Shown here: positions 16,059-25,265 of the stretch, one piece after another
How positions within the stretch are numbered: position 1 is the first letter of the stretch
Layout: every line of letters begins with the position of its first letter
Assembly: GCF_002155425.1 (NCBI RefSeq)
Contig: NZ_MUYG01000009.1
Coordinates: 1-64,000 of the forward strand
DNA: 64,000 nucleotides
Reading direction: 5' to 3'
DNA from: Erythrobacter donghaensis
GTDB taxonomy: Bacteria; Pseudomonadota; Alphaproteobacteria; Sphingomonadales; Sphingomonadaceae
Notes under the pieces: generated by a model
What the model saw: the letters and a program-made list of their open reading frames with translations, nothing else
Told to the model about the DNA's origin: nothing
Databases searched by the model: none
Position numbers and translations under genes: made by a program

Positions 16059-17532
16059 AGCCACCACGGCGCTGATCGCGGCGGCGCTGGCACTGGTGCT
16101 GTCCGGGTGCGGCGACGAAATCGAGGAAGCACCGTCGCGTCCGCCCGTGGCAGGCGGTGCGGCGCTGGGCCGTCTGCTGGCCGATGCCGATGCGGCGATG
16201 GCCAGAGGCGCGCTGCCCGATGCAGCAAGGATGCTCGACGAAGCGCGCAGCCTCGCGCCTGAAAGCCCCGATCTGTGGGTTGCCATCGCCCGGCTGCGGC
16301 TGCGCGGCGGGGAGCATCTGACCGCGCTTGAAGCGGCGGACCGCGCGCTGGCTTTCGGCCCCGACCATGCCCCGGCGCTGCTGCTGCGCGCGCTGATGGT
16401 GCGCGATGCTCACGGCGCGAGCGATGCGCTGCGCTGGTTTGCCGCCGCGCGCAAGGCCGCGCCCGACAATCCCGACATCCTCGCGGAATATGCTGCCACG
16501 CTGGGCGATGGCGGACAGGCAAGTGCGATGCTGAAAATGGTGCGTGCGCTAGCCGACGCCGCGCCCGACGATCCCCGCGTGCCGTGGCTGCAGGCCGTCT
16601 TGGCCGCGCGTGGGGGCGAATATGGGCTTGCGCGCAGCTTGCTCGAGCGGAGCGGCATGGCGCAGCGCGAGGTTCCGGCGGCCCTGCTGCTTGATGCGCT
16701 GATCAGTCTCGAGGAAGGCAACGTCGATAGCGCCGCAGCGACGCTCGAAACGCTCGCGGCGCGCCAGCCAGCGAATGCACGTGTGCGCGAATTGCTGGCG
16801 CGCGCGCTGCTGGCGGGCGGGCGTGAGGATGCGCTGATCGCGCGCTTCGGCCCCGAGGCGGCGCTGCCCGAAGCCTCGCCCTATCTCGTCATGCTGGTCG
16901 CCCGTGCGCATGAGCGGCGTGGCGATCGCGCGGCGGCCGCGCCCCTGCTGGCGCGCGCCTATGGCCCGATGCGTGCAGGCCCCGTGGTGCTGGCGGTGCG
17001 CGAGGGCCTGCCTGCCCCGACCGCAGAGACCCGCGCGGCGCTGCTAGCGGGCAACCGCAGCGGCGCGCGGGCCGGGGCCGAGGCGCTGCGTCAGCGCTTT
17101 CCGGCCTCGGCCGATGTGGCGAGCCTTGCGGGTGATGCCTTCATGGGCGGGGGCGATGCGCAGGCCGCGCTCACCGCCTATGGCCTCGCCGCCGAGGCGC
17201 GCCGCCCCTGGCCGCTTGCCCGCAAGACCATCGCCGCCTTCCAGCGCAGCGGCAGGGGCGAGGTGGCTGATCTGCTGCTGATCCGGCAGGTGGCCGGCGA
17301 TACCCAGACCGCGAGCGCGGCTCTCGCGCTGGCCGAGCGGTTGGCGGCGGGCGGCGACTGGGCCGGGGCGGCGGCGCTGCTCGACCATGCGATCCGGCTC
17401 GGGGCAGGGCACGATCCTATGCTGCTCCGCCTCAGGCTGCGCGCTGCACAGGAACTGGGCGACAAGGGGGGCAAGGCGCGCTTCGCCGCCGTGCTCGCCG
17501 AGGTGCAGCCCCGCACCCTCAAGGCGCGCTAG
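16042..17532 (+). CDS. TPR-repeat lipoprotein of the prs operon
   Basis: A 496-aa alanine-rich protein with an N-terminal lipoprotein signal (lipobox LSGC, cysteine near residue 23) and repeated TPR-like helical hairpins across the rest. It overlaps the 3' end of prsR by 17 nt, which indicates one operon. TPR lipoproteins (PrsT-like) accompany PrsK/PrsR in PEP-CTERM systems, but this one is about half the usual PrsT length, so equivalence is uncertain. It probably acts as an envelope scaffold for EPS or protein export. Confidence 0.78.
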   Translation: MTCRPRATTALIAAALALVLSGCGDEIEEAPSRPPVAGGAALGRLLADADAAMARGALPDAARMLDEARSLAPESPDLWVAIARLRLRGGEHLTALEAADRALAFGPDHAPALLLRALMVRDAHGASDALRWFAAARKAAPDNPDILAEYAATLGDGGQASAMLKMVRALADAAPDDPRVPWLQAVLAARGGEYGLARSLLERSGMAQREVPAALLLDALISLEEGNVDSAAATLETLAARQPANARVRELLARALLAGGREDALIARFGPEAALPEASPYLVMLVARAHERRGDRAAAAPLLARAYGPMRAGPVVLAVREGLPAPTAETRAALLAGNRSGARAGAEALRQRFPASADVASLAGDAFMGGGDAQAALTAYGLAAEARRPWPLARKTIAAFQRSGRGEVADLLLIRQVAGDTQTASAALALAERLAAGGDWAGAAALLDHAIRLGAGHDPMLLRLRLRAAQELGDKGGKARFAAVLAEVQPRTLKAR

Positions 17533-17574
17533 CACGCTCGACAAGTGCGCTGGGGCGGGGCAGGGGGCTGCGCG

Positions 17575-18549
17575 ATGACCAAGCCTGCCGCCCGCCTACC
17601 CTTCCTCACCGATCCGATGATCGCCGTGCTGGTGATCGCCACCGCGCTCGCGCTGGTGCTGCCCGCTGCGGGCGAGGCGCGGGGGATCGCTTCGATGGTG
17701 TCGAATATCGGCATCTTCGTGCTGTTCCTCGTCAACGGAATGCGCATTCGTCGCAGCGAGATCGCGCGGGGGATCGCGAACTGGCGTTATTTCGGGCCGC
17801 TGATGCTGTTGGTCTTCGGCGGGATGGCTCTGGCCGGACTGGGCTTTGCGAGCCTTGCCGGAACGGTGCTGCCGCCGCTGGTGGCGCTGGGCTTCGTCTA
17901 TCTCGGCGTGCTGCCCTCGACGGTGCAATCGGCGACGTCCTATACCAGCCTCGCGCATGGCAATGTCGCGCTGGCGGTGGTGGGCGCGGCACTGATCAAT
18001 ATCGCGGGGGTGTTCGTGAGCGCCCCGCTGTTCGCACTGTTGGGCGGGAGCGGGGCGGGCGAGATCGGCAGCGAGGCCATCATTCGCATCGGCGTCATCC
18101 TGATCCTGCCCTTCGCGATCGGGCAGGCGGTGCAGGACAAGGTGATCGACCGCGTCGCCGCGCACCGCAGGCGCATCGCCTGGCTCGACCGCGCGGTGAT
18201 CGGGATTGCGGTCTATGTCGCCTTTTCGGGCGCGGTCGAGCAGGGGTTGGCGACGATGTTCACGCCTGCCGACTGGGCGGTGCTGGCAGGGCTAGTGCTG
18301 GCGATGCTGGCACTCGCGCTGGGTGCCGCGTGGGGGATGAGCGCCGCGCTCGGGCTGCCACGCGGCGACCGGATCGCTTTCCTCTTCGCCGGATCGCAGA
18401 AGAGCGTCGCCATCGGCGCGCCGCTTGCTGCGATCCTGTTCCCGCCCGCCAGCGCCGGCTTCGTGATCGCGCCGCTGCTGCTCTACCACCTCGCGCAGTT
18501 GGTGCTGGCCGCACCGCTGGCGCTGCGATTGGCGAAAGGTCCCGCCTAG
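17575..18549 (+). CDS. SBF-like (bile acid:sodium symporter family) membrane protein
   Basis: A 324-aa polytopic membrane protein with about nine to ten hydrophobic helices, including [37 protein letters not shown], a family-typical unwound crossover region, and [21 protein letters not shown] near the C-terminus. It belongs to the PF13593-type SBF-like group (YfeH/RCH1-like). The transported solute is unknown. A purine-rich GGGGCAGGGG precedes the ATG at 17575. It ends tail to tail with panB with a 4-nt overlap. Confidence 0.85.
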   Translation: MTKPAARLPFLTDPMIAVLVIATALALVLPAAGEARGIASMVSNIGIFVLFLVNGMRIRRSEIARGIANWRYFGPLMLLVFGGMALAGLGFASLAGTVLPPLVALGFVYLGVLPSTVQSATSYTSLAHGNVALAVVGAALINIAGVFVSAPLFALLGGSGAGEIGSEAIIRIGVILILPFAIGQAVQDKVIDRVAAHRRRIAWLDRAVIGIAVYVAFSGAVEQGLATMFTPADWAVLAGLVLAMLALALGAAWGMSAALGLPRGDRIAFLFAGSQKSVAIGAPLAAILFPPASAGFVIAPLLLYHLAQLVLAAPLALRLAKGPA

Positions 18550-19418
18550 GCCTTGGGCTGGTAGGTCTGGTCTGCCGTGGGGAAGCTGCGCGCGCGCACT
18601 TCCTCGGCATATTGCGACACGGTGCGGTCGATCACGCCCGCAATGTCCTCATAACGCTTCACGAAGCGCGGCACGCGTTCGAACATGCCGAGCATGTCCT
18701 CGGTGACGAGCACCTGCCCGTCGCACTGGGCCGAGGCGCCGATACCGATGGTGGGGCAGGAGACAGTCTTGGTGGCGGCAATCGCGATCGGCTCGACTAC
18801 GCCTTCGATGACAATGGCAAAGGCCCCCGCATCGTCCAGCGCCTTCGCGTCGGAGACAATCTTCTCGGCCTCGGCATCCGACCGCCCGCGCGCGCCATAG
18901 CCGCCCAGCACATTGACCGCCTGCGGGGTGAGGCCGACATGGCCCATCACCGGTATTCCGCGCTGGCTGAGGAAGGCGACAGTCGGCGCCATCGCGGCCC
19001 CGCCTTCAAGCTTCACGGCGGCCGCGCCGGTCTGTTTCAGCAGGAAAGCCGCGCTTTCGAAGGCCTGTTCGGGCGAGGCCTCGTAGGAGCCGAAGGGCAT
19101 GTCGACCACCACCACCGAATGGTATGAGCCGCGCACCACCGCCGCGCCGTGGTTCGCCATCATCTCCAGCGTCACCGGCACGGTCGAAGGTAGGCCGTAG
19201 ATCACTTGACCCAGCGAATCTCCCACCAGCAGCAGATCGCAATGGCTATCCAACAGCTGCGCCTGCCGCGCGGTGTAGGCGGTGAGCATCACCAGCGGTT
19301 CGCCCGTCACCCCGTCTGTCTTGCGCGCGCGGATCGCGGGCACGGTGAGGCGCTTCATCGGCGCCGGGGTCGGGTTGGCGCGGCTGGTCGAGGTGTCGAG
19401 CTGGAAGGTCGTGGACAT
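18546..19418 (-). CDS. panB: 3-methyl-2-oxobutanoate hydroxymethyltransferase
   Basis: A 290-aa TIM-barrel enzyme of pantothenate/CoA synthesis that adds a hydroxymethyl group from methylene-THF to 2-ketoisovalerate, forming ketopantoate. Diagnostic motifs are [56 protein letters not shown] and CPTIGIGAS. The length is slightly above average because of an N-terminal Ser/Thr-rich tail; an internal ATG ([13 protein letters not shown]) is the alternative start. No panC or panD is adjacent. Confidence 0.97.
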   Translation of the reverse strand: MSTTFQLDTSTSRANPTPAPMKRLTVPAIRARKTDGVTGEPLVMLTAYTARQAQLLDSHCDLLLVGDSLGQVIYGLPSTVPVTLEMMANHGAAVVRGSYHSVVVVDMPFGSYEASPEQAFESAAFLLKQTGAAAVKLEGGAAMAPTVAFLSQRGIPVMGHVGLTPQAVNVLGGYGARGRSDAEAEKIVSDAKALDDAGAFAIVIEGVVEPIAIAATKTVSCPTIGIGASAQCDGQVLVTEDMLGMFERVPRFVKRYEDIAGVIDRTVSQYAEEVRARSFPTADQTYQPKA

Positions 19419-19555
19419 GGCCCGGGGTCTAGCGCCTGTCCTCGCCGGGGGAAACCCCGTGGATTACGGCTTGTGTTGCGGGCCTGTTACGCTAGCTTGG
19501 CTCCCGTTCGATCGCGCAGGGGATCTGCCTGCGATCAATGGGAGACCAAATTCAG

Positions 19556-21130
19556 ATGTTTCTTGACAGGGTAAAGCCGCTGGATGCGATCCTCGCAACG
19601 GCGGAAAAGAAATCGCTGAAACGCTCGCTTGGCTGGTTTCAGCTTACACTGCTTGGCATCGGGTGCGTTATCGGCACCGGTATTTTCGTTTTGACGTCGG
19701 TCGGGGCCCAGAAGGCCGGACCGGGTCTGATGATTGCCTTCCTGATCGCCGGGCTCGTGTGCATCGTGGCTGCGCTCTGCTATGCCGAGATTGCATCGAT
19801 GATTCCGGTGGCGGGCAGTGCCTACACCTATAGCTACGCCACGATCAGCGAGTTCTTCGCATGGACGGTCGGTTGGGCGTTGATCATGGAATACGCGATC
19901 GCCGCCTCGGCAGTGTCGGTCGGTTGGTCGGGGTATTTCACGGGCACGATCCTGGGCGGACTGGGGATATCGCTCCCGGCATGGCTCAGCGCAGGGCCGC
20001 TGGTCTTTGGCGGGGCCGAGGGCGGATTGATCAACCTCCCGGCGCTTATTATCGCCTTGCTGGTGACTTGGCTGCTGGTGGTCGGCACCAGCGAAAGCGC
20101 CAAGGTCAACGCGGTTCTCGTGGTGGTCAAGGTCACGGCGCTTCTGGCGTTTCTCGCGATCACCCTGACCAGCTCCGAATTCAGCATGGAGCGGTTTAAC
20201 CCCTTCCTCCCGGCCGGTGTGTTCGGCGGCTGGGGCTCCGGCGTCGGTGCAGTCGGGGCGGCGGCGACGATGTTCTTTGCCTATGTCGGCTTTGATGCGG
20301 TTTCTACCGCAGCCGAGGAAACCAAGGATCCGCAGAAGAACGTGCCGATCGGCCTGATCGGTTCGCTGCTGTTCTGTACGGTGTTTTACATCCTCGTCGC
20401 TGCCGGCGCGATCGGCACGCTCGGCGGCCAGCCGATCTTAGACGCGATGGGCCTGCCGCTGGAGGCCGGTTCGCAGGAACTCGCGCGCCAGTGCGCGATG
20501 CCGCAATATGTGGATGCGCTGGTTTGCTCGAACGAGCCCTTGGCCCATGTACTCAAGGTTCTCGGTTTCTCGTGGATCGGCAATGCAGTTGGCCTCGCGG
20601 CAATCATCGCGCTGCCTTCGGTTATTCTGGTGCTGATCTTCGGCCAGACGCGCATCTTCTTCGTGATGAGCCGCGACGGCTTGCTGCCCGAACGGCTCAG
20701 CACGGTGCACCCGAAGTACAAGACGCCGCATATCGTCACGATGATCACCGGCGTGGCGGTGGCGGTCGCGGCGGCGTTCTTCCCGGTCGGGAAGCTGGCG
20801 GATATCTCGAACGCAGGCACGCTCTATGCCTTCCTCATGGTGGCTGTCGCCGTGATGGTGCTGCGCAAGAACGACCCCGAGCGCAAGCGGCACTTCCGCG
20901 TGCCTTTCGTGTGGATCGTTGCACCTGCAACCATCATCGGCTGTGTGTTGCTGTTCTTCAACCTGCCGATCGAGGCCATGCTGTTCCTGCCGGTCTGGGG
21001 CGTGGTCGGTGTCGTGATCTATTTCCTCTACAGCCGGAGCCACAGCCATCTGGGCCGCGGAATCGTCGAAGTGGTCGACGATATTGGCGGCGAGGAAAAG
21101 ATGATTCCGATCAACACCCCGGACACCTGA
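19556..21130 (+). CDS. APC-family amino acid permease (cationic amino acid transporter type)
   Basis: A 524-aa inner-membrane permease with about 12 to 14 helices. The N-terminus MFLDRVKPLDAILATAEKKS, the helix 1 motif GIGCVIGTGIFVLT and FFAYVGFDAVSTAAEETKDPQ are typical of the YfnA/CAT-type APC transporters. The substrate is probably an amino acid but is not determined. The ATG at 19556 matches the family N-terminus; an ATG six codons upstream (19538) is open. A clear terminator follows. Confidence 0.88.
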   Translation: MFLDRVKPLDAILATAEKKSLKRSLGWFQLTLLGIGCVIGTGIFVLTSVGAQKAGPGLMIAFLIAGLVCIVAALCYAEIASMIPVAGSAYTYSYATISEFFAWTVGWALIMEYAIAASAVSVGWSGYFTGTILGGLGISLPAWLSAGPLVFGGAEGGLINLPALIIALLVTWLLVVGTSESAKVNAVLVVVKVTALLAFLAITLTSSEFSMERFNPFLPAGVFGGWGSGVGAVGAAATMFFAYVGFDAVSTAAEETKDPQKNVPIGLIGSLLFCTVFYILVAAGAIGTLGGQPILDAMGLPLEAGSQELARQCAMPQYVDALVCSNEPLAHVLKVLGFSWIGNAVGLAAIIALPSVILVLIFGQTRIFFVMSRDGLLPERLSTVHPKYKTPHIVTMITGVAVAVAAAFFPVGKLADISNAGTLYAFLMVAVAVMVLRKNDPERKRHFRVPFVWIVAPATIIGCVLLFFNLPIEAMLFLPVWGVVGVVIYFLYSRSHSHLGRGIVEVVDDIGGEEKMIPINTPDT

Positions 21131-21153
21131 TCCGCCGCACAGGCTGACATGCG

Positions 21154-21183
21154 AAGGGCCGCCCACTTGGGCGGCCCTTTTGC
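21154..21183 (+). terminator. Rho-independent terminator after the permease
   Basis: A perfect 10-bp stem AAGGGCCGCC / GGCGGCCCTT (21154-21163 and 21170-21179), loop CACTTG, followed by TTGCTTT. It ends the permease transcript before the SOS region. Confidence 0.88.
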
Positions 21184-21220
21184 TTTGGGGGACAGGGCAA
21201 TTGCCAATCCGGCGATGTTG

Positions 21221-21235
21221 GAACATAATGCGAAC
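21221..21235 (-). promoter_or_regulatory. LexA (SOS) box before imuA
   Basis: GAAC-ATAATGC-GAAC is the reverse complement of the alphaproteobacterial SOS box GTTC-N7-GTTC, with exact half sites and spacing. It ends 2 nt before the first ATG of imuA, so repressor binding would cover the promoter/initiation region. Confidence 0.88.
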
Positions 21236-21237
21236 AA

Positions 21238-22035
21238 ATGAGTCGTTCGCTTATGCCTTTCACGCCCTCCAAACCCTCACCTGCCCGCCTCCTGCCGCGC
21301 CCTGCGCCCGAGGCGCGCTGGCGGCCGGGCCTTGCCACGCAGCCGTTTCACTCCGAAATCTTCGCGCCCGCCGCCGAGGCGAGCGGGGCGGGGCTGGCGC
21401 TGGCCCTGGCACGTGACGCCTTGACGTCATCGGACCCGTCATCGGGGGAGGGTGAGGATACCCGTCAGGTGCTGTGGGTGCAGGACCGCGGAGCGATCCG
21501 GCAGGGCGGGCGGCCCTGCCTTGCGGGTCTGCCGCCCGATTTGCGCCACCGGGTCATCCACGTCGCCGCCGCCACGCCGGAGGACGCGCTGTTCGCGCTG
21601 GAAGAAGGGCTCAGGTGCCGTGACCTCGCCTGCGTGATCGGAGAGATCGCGGGCAACCCCAAGGCGCTCTCCTTCACCGCCTCACGCCGTCTCAGCCTGA
21701 TGGCCGAAAGGCACGGAGTGCGGTTGTGGCTGGTGCGCCTCAATGCCGCGCCAGACCTGTCCTCGGCGCGGATGCGCTGGAGCGTGCGCGCCGCGCCTTC
21801 GCCGCCGCCGCGCTGGAACCCCGCCGCCCCCGGCACCGCCAGCTGGCATGCCGAACTCTTCCGCGCGCGCACCCACGCGCCTGGCCAATGGAGCCTCAGC
21901 GATGATGCCGGAACCCTGCGCTTCGCCCGCGATCCCGACACCGAGCGCCCCGGGGAGTCGGCCGCCGCGCCGGATCCTGTCTCTGTGGCTCGCCCGACTG
22001 TCGGTCGATCGTTGGCGGCGCGCGCTCGCGCCTGA
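21238..22035 (+). CDS. imuA: ImuA family protein (translesion mutasome subunit)
   Basis: A 265-aa SulA/RecA-like protein of the ImuA-ImuB-DnaE2 mutasome. Family features include the early RWRPGLATQPFHSEIFAPAAEASGAG, VLWVQDR, GLPPDLRHRVIHVAA, EEGLRCRDLACVIGEI and a proline/arginine-rich tail near WSVRAAPSPPPRWN. There is almost no 5' leader between the SOS box and the ATG at 21238, so translation is leaderless or starts at the ATG at 21253. The end overlaps imuB in another frame. Confidence 0.85.
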   Translation: MSRSLMPFTPSKPSPARLLPRPAPEARWRPGLATQPFHSEIFAPAAEASGAGLALALARDALTSSDPSSGEGEDTRQVLWVQDRGAIRQGGRPCLAGLPPDLRHRVIHVAAATPEDALFALEEGLRCRDLACVIGEIAGNPKALSFTASRRLSLMAERHGVRLWLVRLNAAPDLSSARMRWSVRAAPSPPPRWNPAAPGTASWHAELFRARTHAPGQWSLSDDAGTLRFARDPDTERPGESAAAPDPVSVARPTVGRSLAARARA

Positions 22036-23542
22036 GGCGCCGGAAGCGCGCGCGCCGACCGCGCTGATCCTCGACACCGCGCACGGGCCCCGCATCACCG
22101 CAGCCAATGACGAAGGCTTGCGCGCAGGCGCGCGGGCCGGGATGTTGCTGGCCGACGCGCGCGCACTCTGCCCCGATCTTGTCGCCGTCCCCGCTGATCC
22201 CGCGGGCGATCTGGCGGCGCTGGAGAAGCTTGCGCTGTGGGCGCAGCGCTGGGGGCCGTGGAGCGCGATGGACCCGCCCGATGGCCTGTTGGTCGATGTC
22301 ACCGGGGCCGCGCATCTGTTCGGCGGGGAAGAGCGCCTGCTTGCCGATGTTATGCGCGCCTTTGCCAAGGCCGGGCTCGCCGTCCGCCCCGCGCTCGCGC
22401 CGACTGCCGGGGCGGCCTGGGCGCTGTCGCATTACGGGCCGCAGCGCGCGATCCTTGCGCCCGGTGACGATCCGCTGCGTCTGCTCGGCGATTTGCCGGT
22501 GGCGGCCTTGCGCCTCGACGATGACGTGCTGACCGCGCTGCGCCGCCTCGGGATCAAGCGTCTGGGAGAACTTGCCGGGGTCAGCGGCACCGGCGATGAT
22601 CCAGCGGCCGAGGCCGCCGCGCGCGATGCGCTGCGTCGCCGGTTCCGCAATCACCGTTCGCCCGCCGCCAACCCGCTGCTGCGGCTCGACCAGCTGCTGG
22701 GCCGCGTGCCCGAGCCGCTGCTGCCGGTCGTCGACTGCCCGATGCCGATGGTGCAGCGCCGGTTGATGGAGCCGCTGCGTCACCGCGATCTGCTCGACCG
22801 GGTGATGGCGGATCTCAGTCAGGACATGGTCCGCACGCTCGAGGCGCGGGGCGAGGGCGCGCGGCGGCTTGAGCTGGCCTTGTGGCGGGTCGATGGCGAG
22901 GTGCTCGTCCGGCGCATCGAACTCGCCGCCGCCACCCGTGAGGCGGACCACATCACCCGGCTGTTCGTCGCGCGGCTCGACGATGTCGAGGCCGGGTTCG
23001 GGATCGAGATGGTGCAACTGCGCGCCAGCTGGAGCGAGCCGCTCGGCCTTGCCCAGGCCGATCTCGACGCGGCAGCGGAAACCCACGGCACCGCGCTCGC
23101 TGCCTGTATCGACCGGCTGAGCGTGCGCCTCGGCCCGCAGGCCGTCACCCGCCCGGTGGCGCGCGCCAGCCACATTCCCGAACGCGCGCAGGGCTGGCAG
23201 CCGCCGCTCGATCCGGTGCCGCCCGCGCAAGGCCAGCTCGCCTTCCACGCCCGCCCGCTGAAGCTGCTTGACCGGGCCGAGCCGATCGCGGTGCTCTACG
23301 CCTCGCCCGATGGCGTGCCGCAGGGCTTCCGCTGGCGCGGCGAGGTGCGCGAGGTCGCCCGGGTCGAAGGGCCGGAGCGAATCGCGCCCGAATGGTGGCG
23401 CGAACGCTCCACCGCGCGGCTGCGCGACTATTACCGGATCGAGGACGAGGCCGGGCGGCGCTACTGGATCTACCGGCAGGGTATCCTCGGCGACGGGCGC
23501 GGCGGGGTGCCCGACTGGTTCCTGCACGGGCTTTATGCCTGA
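21905..23542 (+). CDS. imuB: ImuB, Y-family polymerase-like protein
   Basis: About 545 aa. A catalytically degenerate DinB-like protein that links the beta clamp and DnaE2 in SOS mutagenesis. The Y-family fold is visible (ILSLWLARLSVDRWRR; RAGMLLADARALCPDL; GPWSAMDPPDGLLVDVTGAAHLFGGEERL), with little-finger-type sequence after that and the ImuB C-terminal part (DYYRIEDEAGRRYWIYRQG). The start is uncertain: the only ATGs near the conserved N-terminus are 21902/21905, inside imuA, giving a 131-nt overlap. Longer frames upstream are imuA shadow. Confidence 0.88.
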   Translation: MPEPCASPAIPTPSAPGSRPPRRILSLWLARLSVDRWRRALAPEAPEARAPTALILDTAHGPRITAANDEGLRAGARAGMLLADARALCPDLVAVPADPAGDLAALEKLALWAQRWGPWSAMDPPDGLLVDVTGAAHLFGGEERLLADVMRAFAKAGLAVRPALAPTAGAAWALSHYGPQRAILAPGDDPLRLLGDLPVAALRLDDDVLTALRRLGIKRLGELAGVSGTGDDPAAEAAARDALRRRFRNHRSPAANPLLRLDQLLGRVPEPLLPVVDCPMPMVQRRLMEPLRHRDLLDRVMADLSQDMVRTLEARGEGARRLELALWRVDGEVLVRRIELAAATREADHITRLFVARLDDVEAGFGIEMVQLRASWSEPLGLAQADLDAAAETHGTALAACIDRLSVRLGPQAVTRPVARASHIPERAQGWQPPLDPVPPAQGQLAFHARPLKLLDRAEPIAVLYASPDGVPQGFRWRGEVREVARVEGPERIAPEWWRERSTARLRDYYRIEDEAGRRYWIYRQGILGDGRGGVPDWFLHGLYA

Positions 23543-23605
23543 TGCCTAATGCATGTTCACCGCCTCGCTTAGCTTTTCTTTACGCCTTTATGCCAAGTTG
23601 CGCGC

Positions 23606-23941
23606 ATGACACTCGACTCCATCCCTCGCGCGGCAGACCGGCGCCCGATGAGCCTGACGGTGAAAAGCCGTGTGCGCTCGCGCGTGGTGTTCGTCGATCT
23701 GCTCGACCTGTCCGAAGGTGGTTGCAAGATCCGTGCGAAGGCGGGCTTTGGCGAAGTCGGCGATCGGGTGACCATGAAGGTCAATGGCATCAACGCCCCG
23801 CTCGGCTACATTGCCTGGATCGACGGGCAGGTGGCCGGTGTCGCCTTCGAAGGCGCGATGCATCCGGCGGTGATCGATTTTCTGTGCGATCAGCACCGCC
23901 GCAACGAAGCGGCCGGGCTGGGCCTGCGCCGCCCGCTCTGA
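23606..23941 (+). CDS. Single-domain PilZ protein
   Basis: 111 aa, essentially one PilZ domain, a c-di-GMP-binding fold. The second binding motif D-x-S-x-x-G is present as DLSEGG; the arginine motif would be in the KSRVRSR segment near residues 20-26. Without other domains it is probably an adaptor that changes partner interaction with c-di-GMP level. It lies 63 nt after imuB and before the second SOS box, an unexpected place for a c-di-GMP effector. It may be read through from imuAB or have its own promoter. Confidence 0.82.
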   Translation: MTLDSIPRAADRRPMSLTVKSRVRSRVVFVDLLDLSEGGCKIRAKAGFGEVGDRVTMKVNGINAPLGYIAWIDGQVAGVAFEGAMHPAVIDFLCDQHRRNEAAGLGLRRPL

Positions 23942-23989
23942 GCACACTTTCAACGCTTGCAAGCTTTGCATTTGGCAGCGGGGCCTAGG

Positions 23990-24004
23990 GAACATATAAG
24001 GAAC
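23990..24004 (-). promoter_or_regulatory. LexA (SOS) box before the radical-SAM/UdgX/dnaE2 operon
   Basis: GAAC-ATATAAG-GAAC has the exact half sites and 7-nt spacing of the alphaproteobacterial SOS box (minus orientation), 26 nt before the ATG at 24030. A nested inverted repeat GAACAC-GAAAG-GTGTTC (24001-24017) and a GTTC-N6-GTTC near-match (24014-24027) follow, so more than one repressor dimer may bind. Confidence 0.88.
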
Positions 24005-24029
24005 ACGAAAGGTGTTCCCCAAAGTTCCC

Positions 24030-25265
24030 ATGCAGCAGACCCTCCGCCAGAAACTCGAAATCCTTGCCGATGCGGCCAAGTATGATGCCTCCTGCGCGTC
24101 TTCTGGCACGGCCAAGAAGAATTCGCTGGGCGGGAAAGGCGTGGGCTCGACCGAGGGGATGGGCATTTGCCATGCCTATGCGCCGGACGGGCGCTGCATC
24201 TCGCTGCTCAAGATCCTGCTGACCAATCACTGCATCTTCGATTGCCACTACTGCATCAACCGCAAGAGCGCGAACACGCCGCGCGCGCGCTTCACCCCGC
24301 AGGAGGTGGTGGACCTGACGCTCAACTTCTATCGCCGCAACTATATCGAGGGGCTGTTCCTGTCCTCGGGGATCGTCAAAAACGCCAATCACACGATGGA
24401 ACAGCTGGTCGAAGTCGCGCGTATCCTGCGCGAAGAGCATGATTTTCGCGGCTATATCCACCTCAAGACCATTCCCGAGGCCGATGCCGAGATCATTCAC
24501 GCCGCGGGTCTCTATGCCGACCGGGTCTCGATCAATGTCGAACTGCCCACCACCGCCGGGCTAACGCGGCTCGCCCCCGACAAGAACGCGGGCCAGATCG
24601 AGGGTGCGATGGGGCGCACCAAGGCGCGGATCATCGAGGCCAAGGATGAGCGCAAGCGCTTCCGCCACGCGCCGCGGTTCGCCCCGGCGGGGCAATCGAC
24701 CCAGATGATCGTTGGCGCGGACGGGGCCAGTGACACGGTGATCATCGGCAAGGCGAGCACGCTCTACAACGCCTTCGGGCTGAGGCGCGTCTATTACAGC
24801 GCCTTCTCGCCGATCCCCGATGCGAGTGCGGTGCTGCCGCTGAAGCGCCCGCCCTTGCTGCGCGAACACCGGCTGTATCAGTCGGACTGGCTGATGCGGT
24901 TCTACGGCTTTGCCCCGCAGGAGGTCGCCGATGCGGCCGAGGCGGATGGCAATCTGCCGCTCGATATCGACCCCAAGCTCGCCTGGGCACTCAAGTTTCG
25001 CGAAAGTTTCCCGGTCGACGTCAACCGCGCGCCGAAGGAGATGCTGCTGCGGGTGCCGGGACTGGGCACCAAGGCGGTCGCACGCATTCTCGCCTCGCGG
25101 CGGCACCGGACGCTGCGGCTTGACGATGTCGCGCGGCTCACGGCTTCGGTCGCCAAGGTGCGGCCCTTCATCTGCACGGTGGACTGGCGGCCCACGCTGC
25201 TCACTGACCGGGCTGATCTGCGCGGGCTGATCGTGCCGAAGTCCGAGCAGTTGGAGCTGTTCTGA
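24030..25265 (+). CDS. Putative DNA modification/repair radical SAM protein
   Basis: A 411-aa radical SAM enzyme of the group genetically linked to UDG-like proteins (TIGR03916). The Fe-S motif C-x3-C-x2-C is NHCIFDCHYCINR (near residues 68-75). Downstream are GLFLSSGI, a methyl-THF/spore-lyase-like core (ERVSINVELPT-like DRVSINVELPT) and a C-terminal helix-hairpin-helix (VPGLGTKAVARIL), which indicates DNA binding. The ATG at 24030 was chosen; a GTG at 24012 lies in frame six codons upstream. It overlaps the next gene by one base (TGATG). The SOS box upstream supports a repair role; the reaction is unknown. Confidence 0.87.
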   Translation: MQQTLRQKLEILADAAKYDASCASSGTAKKNSLGGKGVGSTEGMGICHAYAPDGRCISLLKILLTNHCIFDCHYCINRKSANTPRARFTPQEVVDLTLNFYRRNYIEGLFLSSGIVKNANHTMEQLVEVARILREEHDFRGYIHLKTIPEADAEIIHAAGLYADRVSINVELPTTAGLTRLAPDKNAGQIEGAMGRTKARIIEAKDERKRFRHAPRFAPAGQSTQMIVGADGASDTVIIGKASTLYNAFGLRRVYYSAFSPIPDASAVLPLKRPPLLREHRLYQSDWLMRFYGFAPQEVADAAEADGNLPLDIDPKLAWALKFRESFPVDVNRAPKEMLLRVPGLGTKAVARILASRRHRTLRLDDVARLTASVAKVRPFICTVDWRPTLLTDRADLRGLIVPKSEQLELF

